A DNA stretch of 10,156 bases from DAMCAP01 sp964370205 (GCA_964370205.1 CAYJIK010000071.1:1-10156), one strand, 5' to 3'. Numbered from the stretch's first letter, positions 1-7,586 are shown. Translations and numbers: made by a program. The notes: a model not told the origin generated them from the letters alone.

Positions 1-167
1 CGTCTCAGAGGACATCCCACGCTCGTTTATAGTCACCCACAGCCCCTACGGTATACGGGTATACCTAAGCCCCATATCCTGTGCAACGCTGGTCAGGAGG
101 GCGTCTAGGAGTATAGCGGAAGTATGCATTGGTTCCCCCAACCTCTAATAGCAACATAAACTATACA
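1..167. other. Left-edge stretch, no assignable gene
   Basis: One plus-strand frame is open from the window edge to a TAA at 146-148 (48 codons, no start inside the window). It could be the end of a gene cut by the edge, but its translation matches no family I recognise. On the minus strand an ATG at 124-126 opens a frame that meets a TAG after 27 codons and then runs open to the edge. Neither is strong enough to call a gene. Confidence 0.3.
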
Positions 168-316
168 ATTGTAGGGAATACATTTTATGTATTCCGCCCA
201 ATCAAGATAAAACAAAAATGTTAGTCCCCAAAATAATTCAATCGTTTAAATCATCTGTTACAAAAGAGATTCGGATGATGGAAAAACGGCACGCATACAA
301 TGCGTGCCCTACAATT
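167..316. repeat. Pair of inverted REP-like hairpins (REPIN-like) in the RAYT fragment
   Basis: Two short hairpins face each other. The left one has 9-bp arms GGAATACAT/ATGTATTCC (175-183 and 187-195) with a 3-nt loop. The right one has 9-bp arms GGCACGCAT/ATGCGTGCC (288-296 and 300-308), also with a 3-nt loop. Each is flanked on its outer side by the same decamer AATTGTAGGG, direct at 167-176 and inverted at 307-316. Outward from the loops the two units match at 14 of 17 positions. Such inverted pairs are the usual form of REP elements mobilised by RAYT enzymes. The right hairpin is translated in frame as part of the RAYT fragment. Confidence 0.7.
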
Positions 317-436
317 TGGCAGGCACGTTATTATGAGCATATCATTAGAAATACAACATCTTATTTTGAAATATGGAACTATATGGATAACAATGTTTTT
401 TCATGGGAGCAAGATAAATTATACACTATAAATTAG
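218..436 (+). pseudogene. C-terminal fragment of a REP-associated tyrosine transposase (RAYT, IS200/IS605-like Y1 family)
   Basis: The 72-residue frame has the characteristic C-terminal signature of RAYT proteins in order: IIQSFKSSVTKEI (residues 6-18), then WQARYYEHIIRN (34-45), then a short helix ending NNVFSWEQDKLY (58-69). Intact family members are usually about 150-250 residues and carry an N-terminal HUH motif that would make the single-strand nicking active site. That part is absent: the same frame is open upstream only to 152, and TAA TAG lie just before it. No ribosome binding site precedes the first ATG, so this is most likely a decayed 3' remnant. Residues 23-33 are encoded by a REP-like hairpin inserted between the two signatures. 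It runs convergently towards the first solute-binding gene. The family assignment is fairly firm; whether any product is made is doubtful. Confidence 0.75.
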
Positions 437-462
437 GCCCCCACCCAAAAACAAACCACTAC

Positions 463-547
463 AAAAAAAGTAGGGGCGATGCCTACATCCACCCGAAACG
501 TCAATTTTACAACGGCGTTTCGGGCTGACGAGGGCATCAGCCCCTAC
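463..547 (-). terminator. Likely intrinsic terminator of the first solute-binding gene
   Basis: Read on the minus strand, the 78-bp palindrome folds into a long stem ending in GCCCCTAC and is followed at once by seven T residues (463-469). It begins 73 bases after the stop codon of the 621-2468 gene. Stem plus U-tract fits a Rho-independent terminator built from a mobile palindrome. Confidence 0.6.
470..547. repeat. 78-bp palindromic REP/MITE-like element with GTAGGGGC ends
   Basis: The ends are near-perfect inverted repeats (GTAGGGGCGATGCC at 470-483 against GTAGGGGCTGATGCC read backwards from 547). An inner perfect 9-bp stem CCCGAAACG/CGTTTCGGG lies at 492-500 and 516-524. A second outer inverted pair, CCACCCAAAA (441-450) and TTTTGTGGGTGG (574-585), encloses the element. 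It has no coding capacity. The GTAGGGGC end is similar to the GTAGGG flank of the hairpins next to the RAYT fragment, so it is probably a non-autonomous element of the same system. Confidence 0.75.
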
Positions 548-620
548 ATTTTTAATATTTAACTATAATTTTCTTTTGTGGGTGGTTTTTTAAACCTTAA
601 CCCTAACATTCCATAGTGTG

Positions 621-2468
621 CTACGCACCCTTAGCATAATACGCCGCCAGATGTTCCGCTACCTTGTTCGGGTCTGCTGTTAGAGTGTTGACCGCCTCAG
701 GTAGTAGAGGAGTTAGCGTGGTGTACGTCGGCATCTTGTAGTTGTCGTAGTACAGCACATACGCATTCTGGTCAACCGAGTAGAGCATTGCCTTTCTCAC
801 GTCTTCGTCCAGTACCACACGTCCGAACTCCTCGTTCATGTTTATAGTCATGTAGAAGACCGTCGGAACAGGACGTGCTTCAAATCTGAACTGTGGGTCT
901 GCCTTGATGATTTCGATGAGCTGTTCAGGCACGTTTGTCAGCATGTCGAGTGCGCCACTGCGGAACTCGGACGCCGCACTTTCTCTCTGCCTGTTAAACT
1001 TGATCTGCACGTTTACTATTCTCGGCTCGTAGTCTGTGTCGGGCATGTAGCCGGGGTTCTTCTTTAGAACGCCCATGTACTGGTCTTGGTATAGCACCGC
1101 ATAGGGGCCACTGAACAGCACGTGGTTGTCATATGTATCGCCGAGTGTCAGAGCTGTACGGTCGCCGTAGATGATGTCTGTTGCAGGGTCGTAATTCGGT
1201 ACGTCAACTATTGACATAACCTCTTCTACAGACTCCTTGTTGTATATACCGGAAGCCATGTGCGCAAGATAGTTGACTATCTGCGGGAACGGCCCCTTGG
1301 TGGAAACCTTAACTATCTGATATGTACCGCCTGCGTTGTCAACATTTGCTATGTTGTCTGTCAGCGTGGAGATGTCGGCAGGTAGGTCTGCGGACAGTCC
1401 CTCAAGCAGTGTACCGCCTTCGGAGGAGGTAGCGTCCAGCTCGGATAGGTCGGTAACTATCGAAACTGTGTCAATCTTCTCATAGAGGGTGTATGTTCTG
1501 TGGTCCGGCACAGCATCTTTGTCCATTCCTATACCAAGGCTGAACAGTACGTCCTCTGCACTGACCTTTATGCCTGTGTCCACAACATCTTGGTTCTCTA
1601 CCTTAGCGTAGGTGACATTGTCACGCAGGATAAAGTAGAACTCGCTGTTGCCCTCCTTAATAGCGTAGTTGTAAGACAGCGACGAGTCGGTGGTTATCAT
1701 GTCGTCAGAGTCCATGTTTAGAAGTCTTATGTACGCATTAGAGGTGAAGTAACCGGATGTTACGTCGTTGTGACGAGGTGGCCAGTAGGAGGTGATTTCA
1801 GGGGTGAGAGCTGTGTATACGAACGGGCGTGTTTCATGTAGAGATGTGTCGTTATACTCATACATTTCAAACGGCCCTACAGGACGTGAGCGGTACTGCT
1901 GTACAGTGTCGCCGTTCATGACGTCTGTATTTAGCGCAAGATAACCCATGTTAGCGTACATAGGGATGGTGTAGGCATTTTCCTCTACGAGTACTCTTTC
2001 AAGCTCAGCGTAGATGTCCCACGATTCATCGATGGTTGCCGCAGCCGCTTCGTCTATAAGACGGTCAACGTCAGGGTCGGCAACGCCGCCACGGTTAAAG
2101 GGAGCGTCTGTGTAGAATAGAGAGCGCACAGCATAGTCGGCACCGGAAACCGATGTCCAACCGCCAAGCATAAGGTCCCACTCGCCCGACTCGCGCACAG
2201 CAGTGCTGGTTGCGGTATCGGGGGTAAGTGTTAGCGTCACTTCAAAGCCGTTTTTAATTAGAAGATCTCTCATGATGCCAACATTCTGCTCCTGAGTTGC
2301 TGAGGATAGTATTGTGATGTGAATTGGTTCTGCGTCCGCAGGTGGTGCGACGGTAGAACCTGCCGGGTCGCCGCTTGTTCCGGGCGCCTGTGACGCTGTA
2401 GGTGTACAGCCAACAAATGCCATAAGAACCAGACATAGTGCTAAAACCAGTGACAAACTCTTTTTCAT
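621..2468 (-). CDS. Circularly permuted family 5 solute-binding lipoprotein, paralogue A
   Basis: Predicted surface lipoprotein that captures a small ligand (peptide, metal chelate or similar; not determinable) for an ABC importer or sensor. It has 615 residues. Residues 1-20 are a signal peptide and Cys21 follows the lipobox AFVGC; a Pro/Ser/Thr/Gly linker runs to about 49. Residues 50-185 are the block that normally ends SBP_bac_5 proteins: DLLIKNGFEV (68-77), GEWDLMLGGW (95-104), DPDVDRLIDEA (131-141), then a helix leading to IPMYAN (168-173). Residues 214-600 are the block that normally starts them: FILRDNVTYAK (279-289), KVSAEDVLFSL (301-311), LFSGPY (451-456), NPGYMP (471-476), FRSGALDML (502-510), DEDVRKAMLYSVDQ (554-567). 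The chain ends in the helix ADPNKVAEHLAAY (598-610), normally mid-protein. A ribosome site AAGGAG lies 9 bases before ATG. It stops at TAG, in line with the paralogues' ends. Family assignment is firm; substrate unknown. Confidence 0.95.
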   Translation of the reverse strand: MKKSLSLVLALCLVLMAFVGCTPTASQAPGTSGDPAGSTVAPPADAEPIHITILSSATQEQNVGIMRDLLIKNGFEVTLTLTPDTATSTAVRESGEWDLMLGGWTSVSGADYAVRSLFYTDAPFNRGGVADPDVDRLIDEAAAATIDESWDIYAELERVLVEENAYTIPMYANMGYLALNTDVMNGDTVQQYRSRPVGPFEMYEYNDTSLHETRPFVYTALTPEITSYWPPRHNDVTSGYFTSNAYIRLLNMDSDDMITTDSSLSYNYAIKEGNSEFYFILRDNVTYAKVENQDVVDTGIKVSAEDVLFSLGIGMDKDAVPDHRTYTLYEKIDTVSIVTDLSELDATSSEGGTLLEGLSADLPADISTLTDNIANVDNAGGTYQIVKVSTKGPFPQIVNYLAHMASGIYNKESVEEVMSIVDVPNYDPATDIIYGDRTALTLGDTYDNHVLFSGPYAVLYQDQYMGVLKKNPGYMPDTDYEPRIVNVQIKFNRQRESAASEFRSGALDMLTNVPEQLIEIIKADPQFRFEARPVPTVFYMTINMNEEFGRVVLDEDVRKAMLYSVDQNAYVLYYDNYKMPTYTTLTPLLPEAVNTLTADPNKVAEHLAAYYAKGA

Positions 2469-2970
2469 ACTCTTTTTCTCCTTTTTTATTTATTCCCCAT
2501 TGTGGCTACACACATAGCACAAACTGATTTTCAGTCAGTATACGCCATACATGTCACAAACTTCGACCACACAGCCAGCCGCAAAATGCATGTGGCTCTC
2601 ATTTCACAGGCAATCTACGGCCCGCTGTGTCAGAAGGTGAACCATAAGTCGGTGTATTCCATAGCCCCTCAGCTTTACGATGAAGCACGCCTGTATCGTG
2701 TGCTTCCGCTCAAGCCAAAGTTCTCGAAATATCAGCTAACTTATGTGTCGCACCTCCTACGTCAAAGTAGTTGTCGCACAAGGTGGTGGAATTCGGTGTT
2801 GTCGCCCGACTATGGGGGTAAACCTGTGGTATCATCTGCAAAGACCACTGCAATTTCCCATATTTGTTGATTTTAGGGAGGTGCATATTGCGTGAAAATT
2901 CGGTGGTCTTGTTGTGAGTAACCCACATCACTTGGATATTTATGTAAAATCAGCAAAGGGTGTATGACCC

Positions 2971-3010
2971 TATGCGCCGCACGGAGGAAAATACCCCCCG
3001 TGGGCGCATA
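2971..3010. repeat. Imperfect palindrome TATGCGCC/GGCGCATA
   Basis: Arms TATGCGCC-g-CACGG (2971-2984) and CCGTG-GGCGCATA (2998-3010) pair with one bulged base around a 13-nt loop. The flanking bases on both sides repeat CCCTATG. It could be a leader hairpin, a protein site or a REP-like relic; no U-tract follows on either strand. Confidence 0.5.
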
Positions 3011-3123
3011 ACCCTATGCTATCGAAACAAGTGAAACGAAAGGAAGAACGCTATCCGATATCGACTTTCAAAACCCTACAGATCTTTTAAAATAATCATA
3101 TGTAAACCGTTTATGGGCGGTTC

Positions 3124-3153
3124 ATAGTACAAAGTCACACCTTGTACCATCAA
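3124..3153 (-). promoter_or_regulatory. Promoter candidate for paralogue A with an inverted repeat in its spacer
   Basis: On the minus strand TTGATG (3148-3153) and TACTAT (3124-3129) are separated by 18 bp, a fair match to a vegetative sigma factor promoter. The spacer carries a perfect inverted repeat GTACAA-N9-TTGTAC (3127-3132 and 3142-3147) that overlaps the -10 box, where a repressor could bind. It would give a leader of about 650 nt, which is long, so a promoter nearer the gene is possible. Confidence 0.35.
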
Positions 3154-3176
3154 CTTGAACATAAACTTTTTTCGGT

Positions 3177-3204
3177 GCGCTATGCGGGCAAGCCCGCATA
3201 GCGC
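3177..3204. repeat. 12-bp perfect hairpin just after the stop of paralogue B
   Basis: Arms GCGCTATGCGGG and CCCGCATAGCGC with a 4-nt loop, 10 bases after the stop codon of the 3215-5062 gene. The position suggests a terminator or mRNA 3'-end protector. In the direction of the gene, however, the hairpin is followed by ACCGAAAAAAG and not by T residues; only the plus strand has a T-rich tail (TTTATT). Confidence 0.7.
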
Positions 3205-3214
3205 TTTATTAATC

Positions 3215-5062
3215 TTACTTCTTAGCGTGGTAAGCCGCCAGATGCTCACTCACCTTGTTCGGGTCAGCTACCAGGGTGTTAGGAGCTTCGGGGAACTGCG
3301 GTGTGAGCGGTGAGTAAGCCTTGAACTTGTTGCCGTTGTAGTACGCTAGGTAAGCGTCCTGATCTATGGCATACAGTAGCGCCTTTCTCACGTCCTCGTC
3401 CAAAACCACACGGCCAAACTCAGGATGCATATTAAGTGTCATGTAGTACATCAGAGGTGTGGGGCCGCTCTCGAATTCGTAGGTTTCATCTGCCTTGAGG
3501 ATGTCTATCATCTGGTCAGGCACACTTGTTATAAAGTCGATATCGCCGCTACGGAAGGAGGAAACAGCGGTGTCGGTCTGCTTTATAAAGTGGATCTGAA
3601 CGTCCTTGATCTTTGCAAGTCTGTCTGTCTCCGGCATAAATCCGGGGTTTCTCTGCATAACGCCCATGTACTGGTCTTGATACAGCACCGCATAAGGGCC
3701 ACTGAACAGCACGTGGTTGTCGTAGGAAGGCCCCTGTGTAAGTGCGGCACGCTCGCCGTACAGTACATCTGTTGCAGGGTCGTAACTGGCGACATCTATA
3801 TCAGCCATTACAGCCTCAACGGACGCTCTGTTAAAGATACCTGCCGCCTGGTGCGCTAGGTAGTTCACTATCTGTGGGAACGGCCCCTTTGTTGTGACCT
3901 TTACCACCTGATATGTACCGCCTGCGTTGTCTACGTTTGCGATGTCGTCTGTAAGTGTTGTCAGGTCGGACGGCAGACCTGCTGATAGCACGTCAACCAC
4001 CTTTTCACCGCCTGCAACAGTCCCCTCAAGGTCTGCAAGGTCGGTGACAACAGTCACAGTGTCAATCTTCTCAAACAGTGTATAAATGCTTTGTAGCGGA
4101 ACGCTGTTTCTGTCCATAGCAATGCCTAAGCTAAACAGAACATCGTCAGCGCTGACCTTTATGCCTGTGTCAACAGCGGTGTTGTTCTCGACTTTTGCGT
4201 ATGTAACATCGTCACGCAGTATGAAGTAGAAGTCTTCATTGTTTTCCGCCATAGCGTAGTTGTAAGCCAGTGCGGAATCGGTGGTGATATTGTCCTCTTC
4301 GTCTATGTTTACAAGACGGATATAGCCGTTGGAGGTAAAGTAGCCTGCCAGAATACTGTTGTGGGTCGGCGGCCAGTAGGATGTTACCTCAGAGCTTGTT
4401 ACGGTGTAGACAAGCGGCCTTGTGTCGTTGAGAGAGGTGTCGTTATATTCATACATCTCCCAAGGGCCTACTATACGGGATTTATGCATGTTGATAGTGT
4501 CGGGGTTTAGGACTGTCTTGTTGGAAACCATGTAACCTACGTTGGAAAACAGCGGAAGCAAGTATGCGTTCTCTGTTATAAGCATATTCTCGAGTTCCTC
4601 ATAGATTGCCCATGATTCTTCCTTGGTTACAGAAGCGGCCTGATCCACCAGTGCGTCAATCTCGGGGTCGGCTATACCGCCACGGTTAAACGGCGCATCG
4701 GTGTATACCAGCGAACGTATGGCGTTGTCAGGCCCCGAAATAGGTGACCATCCGCCGTACATAATATCCCACTCGCCTGATTCACGCACTGCAGTGGAAC
4801 TGGAAGCGTCAGGGGTAAGTGTGAGTTCTACTTCAAAACCTGCCTTGATAAGGAGGTCACGAAGTACACCCATAACAGCCTCACTGGTAGATCCTGCGAG
4901 TATTGTTATGCTGATAGGTTCGACATCTGTCGGCGGTGCTACAGTAGAGCCAACGTCACTCGTACCGGCCGGAGGGGTGGTCGTTGATGTAGTCGGTGTA
5001 CAGCCTATAAAGGCCATAAGCACAAAACATAGCACCAACATCAGGGAAACACTCTTTTTCAT
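3215..5062 (-). CDS. Circularly permuted family 5 solute-binding lipoprotein, paralogue B
   Basis: Predicted lipid-anchored binding protein of 615 residues with the same rearranged order as its three neighbours. It has a signal peptide with Cys21 after AFIGC, then a Thr/Pro-rich linker to about residue 50. Next comes the normally C-terminal block (LRDLLIKAGFEV, GEWDIMYGGW, DPEIDALVDQA, then ENAYLLPLFSN near 164-174). The normally N-terminal block follows: FILRDDVTYAK near 280-290, KVSADDVLFSL near 302-312, LFSGPY near 452-457, NPGFMPETD near 472-480, FRSGDIDFI near 503-511, DEDVRKALLYAIDQ near 555-568. It ends with DPNKVSEHLAAYHAKK. By eye it is closest to paralogue A, but it differs on the pocket side: ISGPDNAIRSL replaces SGADYAVRSL, and its GTGPY-position motif is also SGPY. 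A ribosome site AAAGGAG lies 7 bases before ATG. No transporter genes are adjacent. The ligand is unknown. Confidence 0.95.
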   Translation of the reverse strand: MKKSVSLMLVLCFVLMAFIGCTPTTSTTTPPAGTSDVGSTVAPPTDVEPISITILAGSTSEAVMGVLRDLLIKAGFEVELTLTPDASSSTAVRESGEWDIMYGGWSPISGPDNAIRSLVYTDAPFNRGGIADPEIDALVDQAASVTKEESWAIYEELENMLITENAYLLPLFSNVGYMVSNKTVLNPDTINMHKSRIVGPWEMYEYNDTSLNDTRPLVYTVTSSEVTSYWPPTHNSILAGYFTSNGYIRLVNIDEEDNITTDSALAYNYAMAENNEDFYFILRDDVTYAKVENNTAVDTGIKVSADDVLFSLGIAMDRNSVPLQSIYTLFEKIDTVTVVTDLADLEGTVAGGEKVVDVLSAGLPSDLTTLTDDIANVDNAGGTYQVVKVTTKGPFPQIVNYLAHQAAGIFNRASVEAVMADIDVASYDPATDVLYGERAALTQGPSYDNHVLFSGPYAVLYQDQYMGVMQRNPGFMPETDRLAKIKDVQIHFIKQTDTAVSSFRSGDIDFITSVPDQMIDILKADETYEFESGPTPLMYYMTLNMHPEFGRVVLDEDVRKALLYAIDQDAYLAYYNGNKFKAYSPLTPQFPEAPNTLVADPNKVSEHLAAYHAKK

Positions 5063-5276
5063 TTCTGTTCTCCTTTGTTTTATTCCTAAGTACCTCTACA
5101 AGTGAATCGGCATAGGGTCGATCGCTTAAACAGGCACAAAAGTACAAGGTTACAAAAGCAAAAGGAACTGTAACAGTATATGCTCAAAGTATAGTAGAAA
5201 GCGTATGGTAGGTTGTTTTTTGCGTTTAAAAGAGTTATTAAATTGTATCATCTGTACTGATTATACATCAGCTCAC

Positions 5277-5298
5277 AATACAAAAAGCGCTTTGTATT
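5277..5298. promoter_or_regulatory. Palindrome AATACAAA-N6-TTTGTATT, operator candidate
   Basis: Perfect 8-bp arms at 5277-5284 and 5291-5298 around the centre AAGCGC. It lies just upstream of the minus-strand TATAAT of the 3215-5062 gene's leader region, where an activator or repressor dimer could bind. A transcript hairpin is the alternative. Confidence 0.4.
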
Positions 5299-5442
5299 AT
5301 CGGCTCAAGCATAATCACAATCCGGTAGCATTATTCTAACCGATCCCCCTGATTGTCCCTTATGTGGCATTTAGAGAAAAGTGTAACGATTCCGGTGAAA
5401 CATGCTTCTCATTTCTAAAAATCGGACAGCTCGTTTTTTCGG

Positions 5443-5470
5443 ACGACTGCGGAGTAAACTCCGCAGTCGT
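5443..5470. repeat. 12-bp perfect hairpin after paralogue C, GACTGCGGAG family
   Basis: Arms ACGACTGCGGAG and CTCCGCAGTCGT with loop TAAA, 42 bases after the stop of the 5513-7363 gene. The core GACTGCGGAG...CTCCGCAGTC is the same as in the hairpin after the 7947-9797 gene, and the flanks are also alike (GGA before it, TTG(T/A)CC after it). On the plus side both this hairpin and the one at 3177 are preceded by TTTTTTCGG (5434-5442 and 3167-3175). No U-tract follows in the gene's own direction. Confidence 0.7.
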
Positions 5471-5512
5471 TTTGTCCATGGTAACCATCAACCCAAAGGT
5501 CAACAGTATAGC

Positions 5513-7363
5513 TTAGCCCTGCTTAGCGTGGTACGCCGCCAGATGCTCGCTCACCTTGTTCGGGTCAGCAACCAGAGCGTTAGGGGCTTCTGCGAACAGA
5601 GGTGTAAGAGTGGTGTACGCAGGCATTTTGTTGCCGTTGTAGTATGCGATATACGCGTTCTGGTCTATCGAATAAAGGATAGCCTTTCTTACGTCCTCGT
5701 CCATTACAACACGGTCATGCTCAGGGTTCATGTTGATTGTAGCGTAGGTCACGCTTGGTGTTGCACGTGAAGTGAAGCTGAACTTAGGATCGCTCTCGAT
5801 AACAGAGATAAGCTGCTCAGGTACACTTGTTATCATATCCAGCTCGCCTGCACGGAATGAAGCCGCCGCACTGTCCGCCTGGGTGATAAACTTAACGTGA
5901 ACTTCGTCAATCTTAGCAAATCGGTCTGTTTCAGGCATAAATCCTGGGTTTCTCTCCATAACAGCCATATACTGGTCGTGGTACATTGCGACGTAAGGGC
6001 CGCTGTACAGCATGTGGTTGTCGTAGTTGTCGCTATCCTTCATCATCAGGTTAGCGTCACCGTATATGACATCTGTCGCAGGGTCGTAGTTAGCTATGTC
6101 AACATTCTCCATAACCGATTCTACAGACTCTTTATTATAGATACCTGCAGAGAAGTGTGCGAGGTAGTTAACTATCTGGGAGAAAGGTCCGTCAGTTGTG
6201 ACCTTAACCACCTGGTAAGCACCTGCTGCGTTGTCAACAGCCGCAATATCGTCTGTCAGCGTTGCTATCGGAGCCGCAAGACCGTCGTTTAGTAGGTCAA
6301 TAACCTTAGAGCCGTCTACAGTCGCCGCTTCCAGCTCAGCTAGGTCGGTAACTACGGACACGCCGTTAATCTTCTGGAACAGAGTATAGGTGCGGTGTGT
6401 CGGTACAGCGTCCTTATTGCGGTTTAGGTCCATAGAGAAAACCACGTCGTCGGCGCTAACCTTTATGCCTGTGTCCACTACCGCTCCGTTTTCTACCTTT
6501 GCGTAGGTGACATCGTCACGCAGTAGGAAGTAGAAGGAGGAGCTGTCCGCTGTCTCAGCATAGTTGTGAGAGATAGAGGAGTCGGTGGTTATATTGTCGT
6601 CCACATCCATATTCAAAAGACGTATAAATGTGTTGGATGTTAGCGAAGCAATACTGTTACGGGGTGGCCAGTAGGACAGGTACTGCGAGTTTGTGAACGT
6701 GGTCACAAAGGGACGAGTTTCTCTTAGCGTGGTGTCATTGTAGTCATACATTTCCCACTCGCCAACAGGACGTGACTTTGTTCTCAGAACAGTGTCGATG
6801 TTCATAACCTCTTGGTTTACTGCCAGATGTCCCATGTTGGAGAAAAGAGGTATGAGGTAGGCGTTATCTTCAACAAGCACTCTTTCAAGCTGTGCGTAGA
6901 TGTCCCACGACTCGCTGATAGGTGCACTGGAGGCGTCATCAATCAGTTGGTCTACTTCGGGGTCAGCCATTCCGCTGTCGTTGTACGGTGCGTCTGTGTA
7001 GAACAGCGAGCGCACAGCGTAGTCAGAACCGGAAACAGATGTCCAACCTGTGAAGTAAAGGTCCCACTCGCCCGAATCCACTATAGAAGTGGCGGAGGAG
7101 TAGTCAGGTGCAAGCTCTAGCTGAATGTTAAAGCCTGCTTTGGTCAGCAGATCACGAGCAATGTTCATGTTCTGCTCTTGTGCGGGTGTACCCAGTAGGG
7201 TTAGGGTTACAGGTTCTGCATCAACTGTAGGTGCAGGGGTCGAGGTGCCGGAAGTACCGGGGGTAGGGTTAGCGGCTGATGGCTGGCTTTCTGTGGGTGT
7301 ACAACCGACAAAAGCCATGACCACGATACTCAGTGCGAGCATCATTAGAGCAATTCTTTTCAT
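5513..7363 (-). CDS. Circularly permuted family 5 solute-binding lipoprotein, paralogue C
   Basis: Predicted lipoprotein of 616 residues. Signal peptide 1-20, Cys21 after AFVGC, linker to about 49, then the normally C-terminal block (DLLTKAGFNI, GEWDLYFTGW, DPEVDQLIDDA, NAYLIPLFSN) and the normally N-terminal block (FLLRDDVTYAK, KVSADDVVFSM, LYSGPY, NPGFMPETD, FRAGELDMI, DEDVRKAILYSIDQ). The final helix is DPNKVSEHLAAYHAKQG. Differences from the others: a 3-4 residue deletion after SYWPPR, where A, B and D have a histidine-containing loop, and MLYSGPY in place of VLFSGPY. These may alter the ligand site or its lid. The start is set by the conserved signal peptide. The ribosome site is weak (AAAGGTT about 13 bases upstream), unlike the AAAGGAG of the other three, so translation may be lower or regulated through the leader hairpin at 7390-7404. 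Ligand unknown. Confidence 0.95.
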   Translation of the reverse strand: MKRIALMMLALSIVVMAFVGCTPTESQPSAANPTPGTSGTSTPAPTVDAEPVTLTLLGTPAQEQNMNIARDLLTKAGFNIQLELAPDYSSATSIVDSGEWDLYFTGWTSVSGSDYAVRSLFYTDAPYNDSGMADPEVDQLIDDASSAPISESWDIYAQLERVLVEDNAYLIPLFSNMGHLAVNQEVMNIDTVLRTKSRPVGEWEMYDYNDTTLRETRPFVTTFTNSQYLSYWPPRNSIASLTSNTFIRLLNMDVDDNITTDSSISHNYAETADSSSFYFLLRDDVTYAKVENGAVVDTGIKVSADDVVFSMDLNRNKDAVPTHRTYTLFQKINGVSVVTDLAELEAATVDGSKVIDLLNDGLAAPIATLTDDIAAVDNAAGAYQVVKVTTDGPFSQIVNYLAHFSAGIYNKESVESVMENVDIANYDPATDVIYGDANLMMKDSDNYDNHMLYSGPYVAMYHDQYMAVMERNPGFMPETDRFAKIDEVHVKFITQADSAAASFRAGELDMITSVPEQLISVIESDPKFSFTSRATPSVTYATINMNPEHDRVVMDEDVRKAILYSIDQNAYIAYYNGNKMPAYTTLTPLFAEAPNALVADPNKVSEHLAAYHAKQG

Positions 7364-7375
7364 TTGGAAATCTTT

Positions 7376-7404
7376 AACCTTTCTTTTTAGCGGCAGTTAG
7401 CCGC
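7376..7404 (-). promoter_or_regulatory. Weak ribosome site and leader hairpin of paralogue C
   Basis: The only Shine-Dalgarno-like sequence is AGGTT at 7376-7380. Directly upstream in the transcript is a hairpin GCGGC-taact-GCCGC (7390-7404) flanked on each side by five A residues. A stem so close to a poor ribosome site could modulate translation, which is inference only. Confidence 0.35.
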
Positions 7405-7504
7405 ATTTTTGTCCCCATTAAAGATCAGTTAATTTGTATCAAATCGATATAGTGAAACGCAATCAAAAAAACCTTTTAACAGGACTATATATGAAAATAT
7501 AACA

Positions 7505-7583
7505 GCCTATGACGTGAGATGCATATTCCATTATATTAGCATATGTCCAAAATGGCGCATTTATGTGATGCCATGACGTGGAG
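7505..7583. promoter_or_regulatory. Direct repeats ATGACGTG over and below the paralogue C promoter start
   Basis: GCCTATGACGTGAG (7505-7518) and GCCATGACGTGGAG (7570-7583) are near-identical direct repeats about 64 bp apart, close to six helical turns. The second covers the predicted transcription start, the first lies in the early transcribed region. This arrangement would suit a repressor binding two sites, though two chance copies cannot be excluded. Confidence 0.4.
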
Positions 7584-7586
7584 TTC

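Larger units (their letters stand above)
2469..3214. other. 746-bp intergenic region upstream of paralogue A
   Basis: This gap would hold the promoter and leader of the 621-2468 gene. It contains a good ribosome binding site (2478-2483), a minus-strand TATACT at 2537-2542 without a clear -35 box, and a small inverted repeat ACTGA/TCAGT (2523-2535). Further up are an imperfect inverted repeat with AAGACCAC/GTGGTCTT arms (2841-2856 and 2895-2910), two hairpins and a promoter candidate, listed separately. A plus-strand open frame of 122 codons from a GTG at 2502 has no ribosome site and no recognisable content, so I do not call it a gene. Confidence 0.5.
5063..5512. other. 450-bp intergenic region upstream of paralogue B
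   Basis: AT-rich leader region. It holds the ribosome site (5070-5076), several -10-like hexamers on the minus strand (a perfect TATAAT near 5258-5263, TACAAT near 5240-5245) without a convincing -35 box at the right spacing, a palindrome at 5277-5298 and the 3' hairpin of the next gene at 5443-5470. No gene is seen in it. Confidence 0.45.

Noticed and set aside
1..126. Minus-strand frame from ATG (124-126) open to the edge except for one TAG, hinting at TAG read as an amino acid
   Set aside because: Paralogue A ends in TAG at the same place where the other three end in TAA, so TAG is a normal stop here. The frame has no recognisable content.
2502..2870. Plus-strand open frame of 122 codons starting with GTG, divergent from paralogue A
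   Set aside because: No ribosome binding site, composition unlike the neighbouring genes and no recognisable motif. It overlaps the expected leader of paralogue A.
3425..3859. Long plus-strand frames opposite the four large genes (for example 3425-3859, 4701-5105, 5897-6292, 9484-9894)
   Set aside because: They recur at equivalent places against the paralogues, which is expected from the codon pattern of the real genes, and they lack their own start signals or recognisable motifs.
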